A stretch of DNA of 64,000 bases. It comes from Meridianimarinicoccus roseus (GTDB lineage Bacteria; Pseudomonadota; Alphaproteobacteria; Rhodobacterales; Rhodobacteraceae). Under the pieces are notes generated by a model that did no database searches, had not been told where the DNA came from, and saw nothing but the letters and a program-made list of their open reading frames with translations. The translations under genes were made by a program, and so were the position numbers. Below are positions 1 through 8,887 of this stretch, piece by piece (the stretch's first letter is position 1; the number at the start of each line of letters is the position of its first letter). Where the stretch lies: assembly GCF_003172915.1 (NCBI RefSeq), contig NZ_QGKU01000004.1, forward strand, positions 40,843 through 104,842. The letters are read 5' to 3'.

Positions 1-13
1 CCGGCCGCAAGGA

Positions 14-754
14 TCACTGATGCCGGATCGGTGCCCCGAGATCGGCCGGCGGCATCCGCTGCACGAAGGCGAGAATCGCATCGAGATCGTCCAGCGTCAT
101 CGCCACGGGCGCGATCGGCGAAGGGCGGTCGATCGGGAAGGGCGGAGTGATGCCTTCGATCTGGGTGAAGGCGCCGTGCGGATTGAGCGCGAAGAACCCT
201 TCGAAGCGGCGCGCCCAGTCGGGCATCGCGCGCAGCACGCCGAAGGACGGCGTGGAGCCGAGCCCGTTCATGCGGTTGCGATCGTCGATCACGTGGCATC
301 GGCCGCAATGCACCAGCGACAGGTCGGACCCGGCCGCAGCGTCGCCCTCGTAGGCAATGGTGCGGCGGACCTCTGCCGCGGCGTCGGGCGCGGCGAATGC
401 GGGCTCGCCGGCAGCTTCGGTGTAGCTGTCGATGGTGTTGCGCCCGACTTCGGAGGTGAGCCAGTCCGCGAAGCGCTGCGCGGCCTCGCTGTCCGCCGGT
501 CCGAGCCGCAGAACGGTGTCCCCTGCGGCAAGCGCCGGCACCCCTGGCGCGTCCTCGGCCAGCACCAGCGCGCCATCCGGGGCCAGCGTCACGCGCACGC
601 GGGTCTTCAGGGTGAAGCGCGGCAGGATGAACTGCCACAGCCCGCTGTCCGCGATCGCGCTCGGCACGGCCAGTGTCACGGGGTTGTCCTGTGCGGCGGC
701 CGGGAACGCGGGCAGCAGCAGGGCACAGACAAGCAGGATACGACGGATTTGCAC
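14..754 (-). CDS. secreted c-type cytochrome-like protein
   Basis: A 246-aa exported protein with a hydrophobic signal peptide (about residues 1–22, ending AAAQ) and one heme-attachment motif CGRCH at residues 150–154, so it should be a periplasmic monoheme cytochrome c. The roughly 125 residues before the motif are not cytochrome-like and resemble a small substrate-binding-type domain. I place the start at a GTG (754) because a near-perfect Shine-Dalgarno run GGGAGGAAGG lies just upstream; the ATG seven codons earlier has no comparable site. It is divergent from the DUF6494/Mrp operon. The electron donor is unknown; the nearby FAD oxidase at 3295 is a conceivable partner, but this is only inferred from proximity. 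Confidence 0.75.
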   Translation of the reverse strand: MQIRRILLVCALLLPAFPAAAQDNPVTLAVPSAIADSGLWQFILPRFTLKTRVRVTLAPDGALVLAEDAPGVPALAAGDTVLRLGPADSEAAQRFADWLTSEVGRNTIDSYTEAAGEPAFAAPDAAAEVRRTIAYEGDAAAGSDLSLVHCGRCHVIDDRNRMNGLGSTPSFGVLRAMPDWARRFEGFFALNPHGAFTQIEGITPPFPIDRPSPIAPVAMTLDDLDAILAFVQRMPPADLGAPIRHQ

Positions 755-842
755 GGTCCTTCCTCCCTCGGACATGTGCAGGCAAGACTAGGCGCGGCGC
801 CGGGCGCCGGTCAACGGAGTTGAGGAAACGGAGAGCGACACG

Positions 843-1034
843 ATGAGCGACGACGATTTCAACATGAGCATGCGCAAGTTCCTGAAACAGGTCGGCGTGA
901 CCTCGCAGCAGGCCATCGAGGAGGCGGTGCGCGACGCCGACGCGGCCGGCCCGTTCGAGGCGAAGGTGGTGCTGAGCATCCCCGAGCTGGGTCTTGAGCA
1001 TGTCGTGACCGGCACGATCAAGGGGCGCGGCTGA
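843..1034 (+). CDS. DUF6494 family small protein
   Basis: A 63-aa acidic, soluble protein with no signal peptide or membrane segment, recognisable by its N-terminus (MSDDDFNMSMRKFLKQVGV) as the DUF6494 family of Rhodobacterales and relatives. The ATG is preceded by ACGGAGAG, a good ribosome binding site. Its stop codon directly abuts the start of the Mrp ATPase gene at 1035, so the two should be co-translated. The function of the family is unknown; adjacency to Mrp suggests a link to iron-sulfur or metal cofactor handling. Confidence 0.8.
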   Translation: MSDDDFNMSMRKFLKQVGVTSQQAIEEAVRDADAAGPFEAKVVLSIPELGLEHVVTGTIKGRG

Positions 1035-2102
1035 ATGGCGGCCACGCGGGAGGACGTGCTGGCGGTGCTCAAGGGCATCGCCGATCCGGGAGCCGACGGT
1101 GACATCGTCGCGTCCGGCGTCATGCGGGCGCTGAACGTGACGGACGGCAAGGTCCGCTTCGTGCTGGAGATCGCGCCGTCGCAGGCCGCCGCCTACGAGG
1201 CGGTCAAGGCCGAGGCGGAGGCGAAGCTGGCCGCGCTGGCGGGCGTGCAGGGCGTGTCGGTCGTGCTGACCGCGCACAGCGCCCCCGCCGCGCCGCCGGA
1301 CCTGAAGCCGCAGCGCCGGGCGGAACCCTCGGGTCCGCAGAAGGTGCCCGGCATCGACCGGATCGTCGCCATCGCCAGCGGCAAGGGCGGTGTGGGCAAA
1401 TCCACGGTCTCGGCGAACCTTGCCTGCGCGCTGGCCGCCGAGGGGCGCCGCGTGGGTCTGCTGGACGCCGATGTCTACGGCCCCAGCCAGCCGCGGATGC
1501 TGGGCGTGTCGGGTCGGCCGGCCAGCCCTGACGGCAAGACGATCCTGCCGATGCGCAACCACGGCGTAACCATGATGTCCATCGGCCTGATGACGAACGA
1601 GGATCAGGCGGTGGTCTGGCGCGGGCCGATGCTGATGGGTGCGTTGCAGCAGATGCTGACGCAGGTGCAGTGGGGCGCGCTCGACGTGCTGCTGGTGGAC
1701 CTGCCGCCGGGCACCGGCGACGTGCAGATGACGCTGTGCCAGAAGGCGCAGGTGGACGGCGCGATCGTCGTGTCCACGCCGCAGGACGTGGCGCTGATCG
1801 ACGCGCGCAAGGGCATCGACATGTTCAAGCAGATGAAGACGCCGATCCTGGGGCTGATCGAGAACATGTCTACCCATGTCTGTTCGGCTTGCGGCCACGA
1901 GGAGCATATCTTCGGGCATGGCGGTGTCGCCGCGGAAGCGGCGCGGCTGGGCGTGCCGCTGCTGGCGGAACTGCCGCTGGACCTTGACACGCGGATCGCG
2001 TCCGACGGGGGCGCGCCGATCGTCGTCAGCAAGCCCGGCAGCACCCAAGCGCAGAGCTTCCGCGCGCTGGCGCGGCGGATGGTCGAGGCCGGCCAGGCAT
2101 GA
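1035..2102 (+). CDS. apbC: Mrp/NBP35-type ATP-binding protein (Fe-S cluster carrier)
   Basis: A 355-aa P-loop ATPase of the Mrp/ApbC/NBP35 family, which carries and transfers [4Fe-4S] clusters in the cytoplasm. Residues 1–80 form a MIP18/DUF59-like domain, followed by a proline-rich linker. The deviant Walker A motif SGKGGVGKST is at about 115–124, the switch DVYGPSQPRM at about 146–155, and the cluster-binding CxxC (C283, C286) sits in VCSACG. Length and architecture are those of a full two-domain alphaproteobacterial Mrp. It abuts DUF6494 and overlaps the next gene by 4 bp, so it is the centre of a translationally coupled operon. Confidence 0.93.
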   Translation: MAATREDVLAVLKGIADPGADGDIVASGVMRALNVTDGKVRFVLEIAPSQAAAYEAVKAEAEAKLAALAGVQGVSVVLTAHSAPAAPPDLKPQRRAEPSGPQKVPGIDRIVAIASGKGGVGKSTVSANLACALAAEGRRVGLLDADVYGPSQPRMLGVSGRPASPDGKTILPMRNHGVTMMSIGLMTNEDQAVVWRGPMLMGALQQMLTQVQWGALDVLLVDLPPGTGDVQMTLCQKAQVDGAIVVSTPQDVALIDARKGIDMFKQMKTPILGLIENMSTHVCSACGHEEHIFGHGGVAAEAARLGVPLLAELPLDLDTRIASDGGAPIVVSKPGSTQAQSFRALARRMVEAGQA

Positions 2103-2812
2103 GCGTGGCGGCGCAGACCGGTCCTTCGCCGTCCTTCCCGCCGCTGTTCCGCGCGCAGGCGTCGGGCGACCCGTTCGCCGCCGCCTGCGCGCAGGCCCGC
2201 GCGGGCACAGATGCCGGGTTGGTGTTGCACGACGTTCAGCTCGATACCCTTCGCGCGGCCATCGTCTTTGCGCCCGACGTGGCGCTGGCGGACGCGGCGG
2301 TGGTACTGCCGCTGTGCGGTGTCGCATTCCAGAACGCCTTCGGCAGCCATGCCCCGCCCGAGGTCGCGGTGCACCTTGAATGGGGCGGCGCGCTGCGGGT
2401 GAACGGCGCGGTCGCGGGCCGCCTGCGCATGGCCGCCGACCCCGTCCCGCCCGAGGCGGAACCCGGCTGGCTGGTGGTTGGGCTGGAGCTTGCGCTGATG
2501 GGTTTCAGCGATGCGCCGGGCACGGCGCCGGACCGCACCACCCTTTTCGACGAGGGCTGCGCCGAGATGGACCCGGTTCTGCTGCTGGAGTCCTGGGTGC
2601 GCCATGTGCTTCTATGGATCAATACCTGGTCCGAGGACGGTCTGCGCGCGCTGCACGGGGAATGGTCTGGGCTGGTGCATGGGGTTGGTGGCGGCATCGC
2701 CGGGCGCGAGGGCGTGTTCATCGGCGTTGACGACCGCTTCGGGATGCTGCTGAAACACGAGGGTGGCACCGCGCTCGTGCCGCTGACCGACCTGCTGGAG
2801 GACACACCATGA
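2099..2812 (+). CDS. biotin/lipoate--protein ligase-like protein (DUF4444 family)
   Basis: A 237-aa cytoplasmic protein resembling the biotin/lipoate ligase family that carries a C-terminal DUF4444 domain. The N-terminal part (FPPLFRAQASGDPFAAACAQ, then the GTDAGLVLHD region) fits a degenerate ligase fold. The C-terminal section (VHGVGGGIAGREGVFIGVDD onward) resembles the SH3-like end of such ligases. The canonical GRGRxGR-type motif of BirA is not evident, so the substrate and even the enzymatic activity are uncertain. ATGA overlaps on both sides couple it to Mrp and to DUF6505, which suggests a common process, perhaps maturation of a cofactor-bearing enzyme. Confidence 0.72.
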   Translation: MSVAAQTGPSPSFPPLFRAQASGDPFAAACAQARAGTDAGLVLHDVQLDTLRAAIVFAPDVALADAAVVLPLCGVAFQNAFGSHAPPEVAVHLEWGGALRVNGAVAGRLRMAADPVPPEAEPGWLVVGLELALMGFSDAPGTAPDRTTLFDEGCAEMDPVLLLESWVRHVLLWINTWSEDGLRALHGEWSGLVHGVGGGIAGREGVFIGVDDRFGMLLKHEGGTALVPLTDLLEDTP

Positions 2813-3291
2813 AACTGGCCCGCGCGATCCATTTCGACGAAAGCGACATGAACGTGTTCCACAGCCCGGCGCGCACAGGCGAGTGGTGCATTTCGGGGGG
2901 CTTCGAGTTTTCCGACTGGTCCGAAGCGGACCTGACCGGGAAGGCGCGGCAGGCCTTCGCCAACGGCTGGCTGGGGGTGGAGACCTTTGGGCGGGTCACA
3001 TTCGTTGCCGTCACGCAGGTCGAACAGGCCGAGGTCGACGCGCTGGCACGGGGGCTGGCGCAGCATTTCGTGACGATCTACGGCGCGCCGTCGCTTGAGG
3101 CGGCCCTGCCCGTCGCGCAGGAGGAACTGGCGCAGATGGCGTCGCTCTGCGACGAGCACGACCCGAACACGCTGTTGACCGTCGCGCGGGAGCTGACCCC
3201 GGCGGGCGTTGCCGAAGCCTACCGGTTCATCGAACCGCAGGCCGCCGGAATGGAACAGTTCGCCATCCATGGCGATATCGAGGGGCACTGA
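2809..3291 (+). CDS. DUF6505 family protein
   Basis: A 160-aa soluble protein with no signal or membrane segment. The opening (MKLARAIHFDESDMNVF) and the central block GKARQAFANGWLGVETFGR fit the DUF6505 family seen in Rhodobacterales beside the ligase-like gene. It starts within the end of the preceding gene (4-bp overlap) and ends 3 bp before the FAD oxidase. No catalytic motif is recognised. Its constant company with DUF6494, Mrp and the ligase-like protein is the only functional clue. Confidence 0.72.
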   Translation: MKLARAIHFDESDMNVFHSPARTGEWCISGGFEFSDWSEADLTGKARQAFANGWLGVETFGRVTFVAVTQVEQAEVDALARGLAQHFVTIYGAPSLEAALPVAQEELAQMASLCDEHDPNTLLTVARELTPAGVAEAYRFIEPQAAGMEQFAIHGDIEGH

Positions 3292-3294
3292 GCG

Positions 3295-4722
3295 GTGGCG
3301 TATGACATGGCCCTGCCGCCGCGTGATGACGCTGCCGTGGCGCGCGCGGTGGCGGCGCTGGACGCTCGGTTCGGCGACCGGTGCCAGACCGGCGCCGCGA
3401 TCCGCGACCAGCACGGGCACACGGCGACATGGATGCCGACACAGGCCCCCGATGCAGTGGTCTGGCCAGTGACCACCGAGGAGGTGCAGGCGCTGGTCCG
3501 GATCTGCGCGGCAGAGCGGGTGCCGGTGATCGGTTTCGGCGCGGGTACCTCGCTGGAGGGGCACGTGAACGCGCCCGCAGGGGGAGTGTCGGTGGATTTC
3601 ACGCGGATGGACAAGGTTCTGGCCGTCCATGCCGATGACATGGACTGCACCGTGCAGCCCGGGGTAGCGCGCAAGGCGTTGAACGTGCACCTGCGCGACA
3701 CCGGCCTGTTCTTCCCGGTCGATCCGGGTGCCGATGCCAGCCTTGGCGGGATGGCGGCGACGCGCGCTTCTGGCACCAACGCGGTGCGTTATGGCACGAT
3801 GCGGGACGCGGTGCTGGGGCTGAAAGCGGTGCTGCCGTCGGGCGAGGTGGTCACGACCGCGCACCGCGCGCGCAAGTCGTCAGCTGGGTACGATCTGACG
3901 CGGCTGATGGTCGGCTCGGAAGGCACGCTGGGCCTGATCACGGAACTGACGCTGCGCCTGCACGGCATCCCCGAGGCGATTTCCGCCGCGACCTGTTCTT
4001 TTCCGGACGTGGAGGCCGCCTGCAACGCGGTGATCGCGGTGCTGCAATACGGCGTGCCCGTGGCACGAATGGAAATGCTGGACACGCTGACGGTGAAGGC
4101 GGTGAACGCATATTCCGGGCTGGATCTGCCGCTGACGCCGCTGCTGCTGCTGGAGTTCCATGGCTCCCCCGCCGGGGTTGCGGAACAGGCGCAGACGGTG
4201 GGCGAAATCGCGGCCGAGTTCGGCGCCGCCGGGTTCGACTGGACCGCCGATGCCGAGGCGCGCACGAAGCTGTGGCAAGCGCGGCACGATGCCTACTGGG
4301 CGTGCCACGGGCTGCGGCCGGGCCTGAAGTCGATGTCCACGGATGTCTGCGTGCCGGTGTCGCATCTGGCGACCTGTGTCGGCGCGGTGCAGGCGCGCGC
4401 GGCGGCGGAGGGGCTGGCCGCGCCGGTGCTGGGCCATGTGGGCGATGGCAATTTCCACGTGCTTCTTCAGGTAGACACCGGGGATGCGGCCGAGGTCGCC
4501 CGCGCCGAGGCGTTCGTCGGCTGGCTCAACGATCTGGCGATCGCCCATGACGGTACCTGCACGGGCGAACATGGGATCGGGCAAGGCAAGGCTAAGTACC
4601 TGCCGCGCGAACTGGGACCCGAGGCGATCGGGATGATGCGCGCCATCAAGCGCGGGATCGATCCGCACAACATCATGAACCCAGGCAAGATCTTCGACAT
4701 GGGCAATGCCGGGCCGACCTGA
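3295..4722 (+). CDS. FAD-binding oxidoreductase, D-lactate/glycolate dehydrogenase type
   Basis: A 475-aa flavoprotein of the GlcD/Dld family, oxidising a D-2-hydroxy acid (lactate, glycolate or similar) and passing electrons to a quinone or cytochrome. The N-terminal FAD-binding (PCMH) domain includes PVIGFGAGTSLEGH at about residues 78–91 and a GGMAATRASGTNAVRYG block. The C-terminal FAD-oxidase domain carries GHVGDGNFH and the terminal CTGEHGIGQGK motif. The GTG start at 3295 follows DUF6505 by 3 bp; an in-frame ATG four codons later is an alternative. It closes the operon. Substrate specificity cannot be read from sequence. Confidence 0.88.
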   Translation: MAYDMALPPRDDAAVARAVAALDARFGDRCQTGAAIRDQHGHTATWMPTQAPDAVVWPVTTEEVQALVRICAAERVPVIGFGAGTSLEGHVNAPAGGVSVDFTRMDKVLAVHADDMDCTVQPGVARKALNVHLRDTGLFFPVDPGADASLGGMAATRASGTNAVRYGTMRDAVLGLKAVLPSGEVVTTAHRARKSSAGYDLTRLMVGSEGTLGLITELTLRLHGIPEAISAATCSFPDVEAACNAVIAVLQYGVPVARMEMLDTLTVKAVNAYSGLDLPLTPLLLLEFHGSPAGVAEQAQTVGEIAAEFGAAGFDWTADAEARTKLWQARHDAYWACHGLRPGLKSMSTDVCVPVSHLATCVGAVQARAAAEGLAAPVLGHVGDGNFHVLLQVDTGDAAEVARAEAFVGWLNDLAIAHDGTCTGEHGIGQGKAKYLPRELGPEAIGMMRAIKRGIDPHNIMNPGKIFDMGNAGPT

Positions 4723-4803
4723 GGGAATGAAAGCGGTGGACTCTGGCCGCGCGCTGCGGGACAAGTCGCGCTGATCCCGTTCCCCGCCCCGCCGGAGCCC
4801 GCC

Positions 4804-5655
4804 ATGCCCGCGCATCCCGATACGACAGCCCTGATCGAGGCGCGCACCCTGAGCCTTGCGCGCTCCGGGCGGCCCGTGCTGGACCGGGTGGATTTCCGCG
4901 TCGACCGGGGCGAGATCGTGACTGTGGTCGGCCCGAACGGATCGGGCAAGTCGACGCTGATCCAGATCCTTATCGGCGCGCTGGCACCCGATGCCGGAAC
5001 GGTGCGGCGCGCGCCGGGCCTGCGGATCGGATATGTTCCGCAAAGCCTGCATATCGACGCCACGATGCCGATGCCGGTCGGCCGGTTCCTGGCGCTGCCG
5101 CAACGCCACGGGCGCGCCGCGCGGGCCGAAGCGCTGGCGCAGGTCGGGCTGCAAGATCTTGAAGCACAGCCGATGTCCGCGCTGTCGGGCGGGCAGTTCC
5201 AGCGCGTGCTGCTGGCCCGCGCACTGCTGATGCGGCCTGACCTTCTGGTGCTGGACGAGGCGACGCGCGGGCTGGATCAGCCCGGCACCGCCGCCTTCTA
5301 CCGGATCGTGGAGGACCTGCGCGCCCGCATGGGCTGCGGCGTGCTGATGGTCAGCCACGACCTGCACGTGGTGATGAGTGCGTCCGACAGGGTGGTGTGC
5401 CTGAACGGGCATATCTGCTGCCACGGCACGCCCGAAATCGTGGCGAGCGCACCGGAATACCGCGCGCTGTTCGGGGTCGGCACGCAGGGCACACTTGCGC
5501 TTTACCGACACGACCACGACCACGACCACGATGATGGCCCGTGCGGGCACGGTCCCGACGCTCCCGCCGGTGCGGGAGCGGGTCCGGCCGCGCCGGTGCG
5601 GTCGCACGGGCATGGGCACAACCGGCAGCACGGGGCGGGGCCGGATGCTGGATGA
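4804..5655 (+). CDS. znuC: zinc ABC transporter ATP-binding protein ZnuC with His-rich tail
   Basis: A 283-aa ABC ATPase that powers Zn2+ import with ZnuB and a periplasmic ZnuA. Walker A GPNGSGKS is at 43–50, the signature LSGGQ at 127–131, Walker B LLVLDE at 147–152, and the H-loop in MVSHDLHVV. The last 50 residues form an unusual His/Asp/Gly tail (HDHDHDHDD at 236–244, a Cys at 247, HGHGHNRQH at 268–276) that could bind zinc. It overlaps znuB by 11 bp. Neither znuA nor zur is in the window, so the substrate-binding protein and regulator lie elsewhere, and I see no clear Zur box upstream. Confidence 0.93.
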   Translation: MPAHPDTTALIEARTLSLARSGRPVLDRVDFRVDRGEIVTVVGPNGSGKSTLIQILIGALAPDAGTVRRAPGLRIGYVPQSLHIDATMPMPVGRFLALPQRHGRAARAEALAQVGLQDLEAQPMSALSGGQFQRVLLARALLMRPDLLVLDEATRGLDQPGTAAFYRIVEDLRARMGCGVLMVSHDLHVVMSASDRVVCLNGHICCHGTPEIVASAPEYRALFGVGTQGTLALYRHDHDHDHDDGPCGHGPDAPAGAGAGPAAPVRSHGHGHNRQHGAGPDAG

Positions 5656-6430
5656 TTTCCTGACCCGCGCGGCGCTGGCGGGACTTGGGGTCGCGCTGGC
5701 CGCCGGTCCGCTGGGCTGCTTCATCGTCTGGCGACGCATGGCGTATTTCGGTGATGCGACGGCCCATGCCGCACTGCTGGGCGTGGCGCTGGCGCTGGCG
5801 CTGTCGATCTCGGTCTTCGCGGGTGTGCTGGCGGTCGTGCTTGTGCTGGCGCTTGCGGTGTCCGGCCTGTCGGCGCGCGGCGTGCCGGTGGACACGTTGC
5901 TGGGTGTGTTCGCGCATGGCGGGCTGGCGGTCGGGCTTGTGGTCGTGTCGCTTCTGCCGGGCGCGCGGGTGGACCTGATGGGTCTGCTTTTGGGCGATAT
6001 TCTGGCCGTTGGGCGAACCGACCTGGCCGTGATCTGGGCTGGCGCCGCGCTTGTCATCGGTCTGCTGGCGTGGCGCTGGTCGGGGCTCCTGACCGCGACG
6101 CTGAACGCGGATCTTGCGCGGGCCAGCGGGATCGACGCGCGGCGCGAGGACATGATCCTGACGCTGGCGCTGGCCCTTGTGGTGGCGGTGGCGCTGAAGG
6201 TGGTCGGCGCGCTGCTGATTTCGGCAATGCTGATCGTGCCGGCGGCGACCGTACGCCCGCTGGCGCGCACGCCGGAATCGATGGCCGTGCTGGCGGCGAT
6301 CTGCGGTGCGGCGGCCGCACTGGGCGGGATTGCGCTGTCCTACCGTGCCGACACGCCGACCGGGCCGACGATCGTTGCCGTAGCCACCGCGCTGTTCGCG
6401 GTCAGCGCGATCCTGCCGCGGCGGGGCTGA
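5645..6430 (+). CDS. znuB: zinc ABC transporter permease ZnuB
   Basis: A 261-aa integral inner-membrane protein with about eight hydrophobic segments, of the ABC-3 (ZnuB/MntB) permease family. Recognisable blocks are PLGCFIVWRRMAYFGDATAH near the N-terminus and KVVGALLISAMLIVPAATV near the C-terminus. An upstream in-frame ATG at 5495 exists, but the residues it would add are the out-of-frame shadow of the ZnuC tail. I therefore use the ATG at 5645, which starts directly with the first helix (MLDDFLTRAALAG). It is translationally coupled to znuC by an 11-bp overlap. Confidence 0.92.
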   Translation: MLDDFLTRAALAGLGVALAAGPLGCFIVWRRMAYFGDATAHAALLGVALALALSISVFAGVLAVVLVLALAVSGLSARGVPVDTLLGVFAHGGLAVGLVVVSLLPGARVDLMGLLLGDILAVGRTDLAVIWAGAALVIGLLAWRWSGLLTATLNADLARASGIDARREDMILTLALALVVAVALKVVGALLISAMLIVPAATVRPLARTPESMAVLAAICGAAAALGGIALSYRADTPTGPTIVAVATALFAVSAILPRRG

Positions 6431-6442
6431 GCGGCCCGCCGG

Positions 6443-7174
6443 TCAGGGCGTCCGCTTGGTGCGTGTGACCGAACGGCGGCCACGGCTCTGGTCGAGCACG
6501 CCGCGCCCCCAGTGCACTGCAAGCAGCCAGCCGACGACGAAGCCGCCGAGATGCGTCTCCCAGGCGAGGTTGCCGGACAGCAGCACCCAGAACGCGAGGT
6601 TGTAGAGCACGAGGAAGCCGACCGCGCGCAGGGTCACCCAGAGAGGGTCACCGAAATACCGCCGGTCGAGGTAATCCCAGCAAACCCAGACGCCCAGCAG
6701 GCCGAACAACGCGCCGGACGCTCCGACCATCGGCGCCGGGCTTTCGGAAAACAGGCCGAATCCCACGGCTCCACCAAGCGCTGAGACCGCATAGACCACG
6801 AGGAAGCGGCGCTGTCCGATCCGGTTGACGATGGCGGTTCCGACGCTGAACAGCGCGATCATATTGACGATCAGGTGCACCGGCCCGCCATGAAGGAAGG
6901 CGTAGGTCACGAACATCGTGACCGGCTGGGCTGAATAGTAGGGCTGCGCGCCCAGCAGCAGACGTTTCCAGAACGCACCAAGCGCATAGGCCTGCGGGCG
7001 CAGCACCCCTGCCGGGCCGAACCAGCCCCGATCGTTGGCGAGCAGTACCAGTTCCGGCAGTACGCACAGGACGATCAGCACCATGACAGTCAGCGGCACC
7101 CCGCGATACATGAAGCGCGCGGGGCGGGGCGTGCTGGACGGCTGGATCGGTGCGTTCTGCGAGATCTCGGTCAC
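6443..7174 (-). CDS. rhomboid family intramembrane serine protease
   Basis: A 243-aa polytopic membrane protein of the rhomboid (S54) family, which cleaves membrane-embedded substrates. Catalytic Ser153 lies in GASGALFGLL and catalytic His208 in WETHLGGF; the oxyanion-type HGGPVHLIVNM block (95–105) is also present. A Pro-rich cytosolic N-terminus precedes the first helix. The GTG start lies 4 bp after the exosortase stop, so this is the promoter-distal gene of the exosortase operon. That placement suggests a role in processing membrane or exported proteins of the locus, but this is inference. Confidence 0.92.
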   Translation of the reverse strand: MTEISQNAPIQPSSTPRPARFMYRGVPLTVMVLIVLCVLPELVLLANDRGWFGPAGVLRPQAYALGAFWKRLLLGAQPYYSAQPVTMFVTYAFLHGGPVHLIVNMIALFSVGTAIVNRIGQRRFLVVYAVSALGGAVGFGLFSESPAPMVGASGALFGLLGVWVCWDYLDRRYFGDPLWVTLRAVGFLVLYNLAFWVLLSGNLAWETHLGGFVVGWLLAVHWGRGVLDQSRGRRSVTRTKRTP

Positions 7175-7178
7175 CCGG

Positions 7179-8783
7179 TTACTCTGGAACGTAGCGGGGC
7201 ATCACTTTCAGAGCCTCGGCCATGAAGGCCTGCAGGCGGGCATCTGCGTCCGCTTCGGTTTCGTCGGGATGGATCGGGGTTACGAAGCGGATCAGCGCGC
7301 CGTCGCGGCGCCCGCGCATCCAGCTGTCATAGACGACCACCAGCTTGGCGAGGAAATCGTTGGTCATGCGGCGCCCGCGCTGTTCGAACCAGTAGTACAC
7401 CATCTGCTTGTTCAGGCCCTTCTGGATCACGGAGCGATTGAGTTCGAAGGTGCCGTAGGTCGTGTTCGGGAAGCTGACCTCGACCGGGTCGATGCTGAAC
7501 ACTTCCCAACCGCCGACGGGCAGGCAGACCTCGGGTGAATGGATGCCTGCGCCGTTGGTCTGGTCGTCGTAATAGGCCACGAACACGTTGACGGGCGACT
7601 TGCCACCACCCGAATAGCTGGCCGCGACATAGTCATCGGCCGCAAGCGTCTTTGCGACAGCGGGATCAAGCGATTCGAAGGCGCCATACTGGTTCGCGAT
7701 CTCGCGCGGGAACAGCATGAACGGCGTTCGGTCCGGCAGTACCGTGGGCGGTGCCGGGAAGAAATAAAGCGCGAGCGAGAACAGCCCGCCGACAAACGCG
7801 CCAAGCCCAAGCATCACCGACGGGGTGATGGACAGCACCCGCGCGAAGATCGGACCAAGGCCGTTGGTGTCGAGGTCGATCGCCTCGCTCAGCGGGAGGG
7901 GATTGGGCGTCAGCCGCTGCATCGCGATCGCCATCGCGAAGAGGATACCGACGCAGGCAAGGAAGATCACCCAGCCTTCGAAGAAGTGCAGGAAGCCTTC
8001 GGCATGTTCGATTCCGAAATGGTTCACGAGGATCCCGATCACGCCGATCCGGAACGAGTTCATGAACACAGTGATTGGCGCGGCGGACAGCAGCAGGACC
8101 GCCTTGTGCCAGAGCGGCCCCCGATAAAGGATCGCGAACAGGTAGGAGAAGGAGAGGATCGGGAACAGGTAGCGCAGCCCGGAGCAGGCTTCTGCGACCT
8201 GCAGCTTGTACACCCCGAGGTCGATGATGTTTCCGTCGAGGAACACAGGAATCTGCGCAAGTTCGATGAACCAGACCCCTATTTCCGAGGATACGCCCTG
8301 CAGGAAGATTGTAAGTTGCCAGTACATGAACTGCGGCAGGGGCAGCATGAAGACGAGGTGCAGAACCGGCGCCCAGTGGGCCTTGCCTCGGTCCCAGCCA
8401 AAACAGACGAGCACGAGGCCCATGACCCAGACGATGAAGGCGTAGGCTACGATGTCGGGGATCTGCACGAGATTGCCGATCATCCCAAGCCCAAGTCCGA
8501 GCGTCAGCACCAAGAGGCCTGGCATCCGGCGCACCGGCTCGGCAGGGTCGGCGCGCGGCGTCTTGCGCAATTCGCGCAGGAAAAGGTAGAGCGAGATCAG
8601 CGGAATGAGCGGGCCGTGACTGTATTCCGGCGTGCTCCAGGCTTCCACCAGGGCCAGCAGGCCGAATTGGAATACATAGAGCGATGCAAGCACTGTTCCT
8701 GCGAACAGGGCGAACCCCATCGGATTGACGGGAACCGTCCCGATGAAGGGAATCGATGGCCTGAAGTTATCCTGAACGCTCAT
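7179..8783 (-). CDS. xrtD: exosortase with C-terminal EpsI domain (VPLPA-CTERM type, XrtD-like)
   Basis: A 534-aa membrane transpeptidase-like protein. The first about 290 residues hold eight or more helices with the exosortase active-site residues: Cys200 in [10 protein letters not shown], Arg245 in NSFRIGVIG and His266 in LHFFEGW. Residues about 330–534 form an EpsI domain ([14 protein letters not shown]). This fusion is typical of the Rhodobacterales exosortase that sorts VPLPA-CTERM proteins and is tied to exopolysaccharide production. I use the ATG at 8783 rather than the upstream start at 8807, because GGTGAG precedes it and homologues begin close to this residue. No VPLPA-CTERM substrate gene is visible in the window. 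Confidence 0.88.
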   Translation of the reverse strand: MSVQDNFRPSIPFIGTVPVNPMGFALFAGTVLASLYVFQFGLLALVEAWSTPEYSHGPLIPLISLYLFLRELRKTPRADPAEPVRRMPGLLVLTLGLGLGMIGNLVQIPDIVAYAFIVWVMGLVLVCFGWDRGKAHWAPVLHLVFMLPLPQFMYWQLTIFLQGVSSEIGVWFIELAQIPVFLDGNIIDLGVYKLQVAEACSGLRYLFPILSFSYLFAILYRGPLWHKAVLLLSAAPITVFMNSFRIGVIGILVNHFGIEHAEGFLHFFEGWVIFLACVGILFAMAIAMQRLTPNPLPLSEAIDLDTNGLGPIFARVLSITPSVMLGLGAFVGGLFSLALYFFPAPPTVLPDRTPFMLFPREIANQYGAFESLDPAVAKTLAADDYVAASYSGGGKSPVNVFVAYYDDQTNGAGIHSPEVCLPVGGWEVFSIDPVEVSFPNTTYGTFELNRSVIQKGLNKQMVYYWFEQRGRRMTNDFLAKLVVVYDSWMRGRRDGALIRFVTPIHPDETEADADARLQAFMAEALKVMPRYVPE

Positions 8784-8887
8784 AGAAATACTCACCCGAA
8801 CAGCCAAAAATCCATCGAACCATACACAATGGCGTCTGCCTTTGCATGGAGAAAAGCCAGAAGCGCACGTAATGTTGTACAGACTGT

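Noticed and set aside
5495..5644. 50-codon N-terminal extension of ZnuB
   Set aside because: It is the frame-shifted shadow of the His-rich ZnuC tail (His codons CAC read as ACC/ACG Thr), and family members start at the first helix.
3880..6270. Very long minus-strand open frames opposite the oxidase and znu genes
   Set aside because: Arg/Ala/Pro-rich shadows produced by high GC at third codon positions of the real plus-strand genes; no conserved motif.
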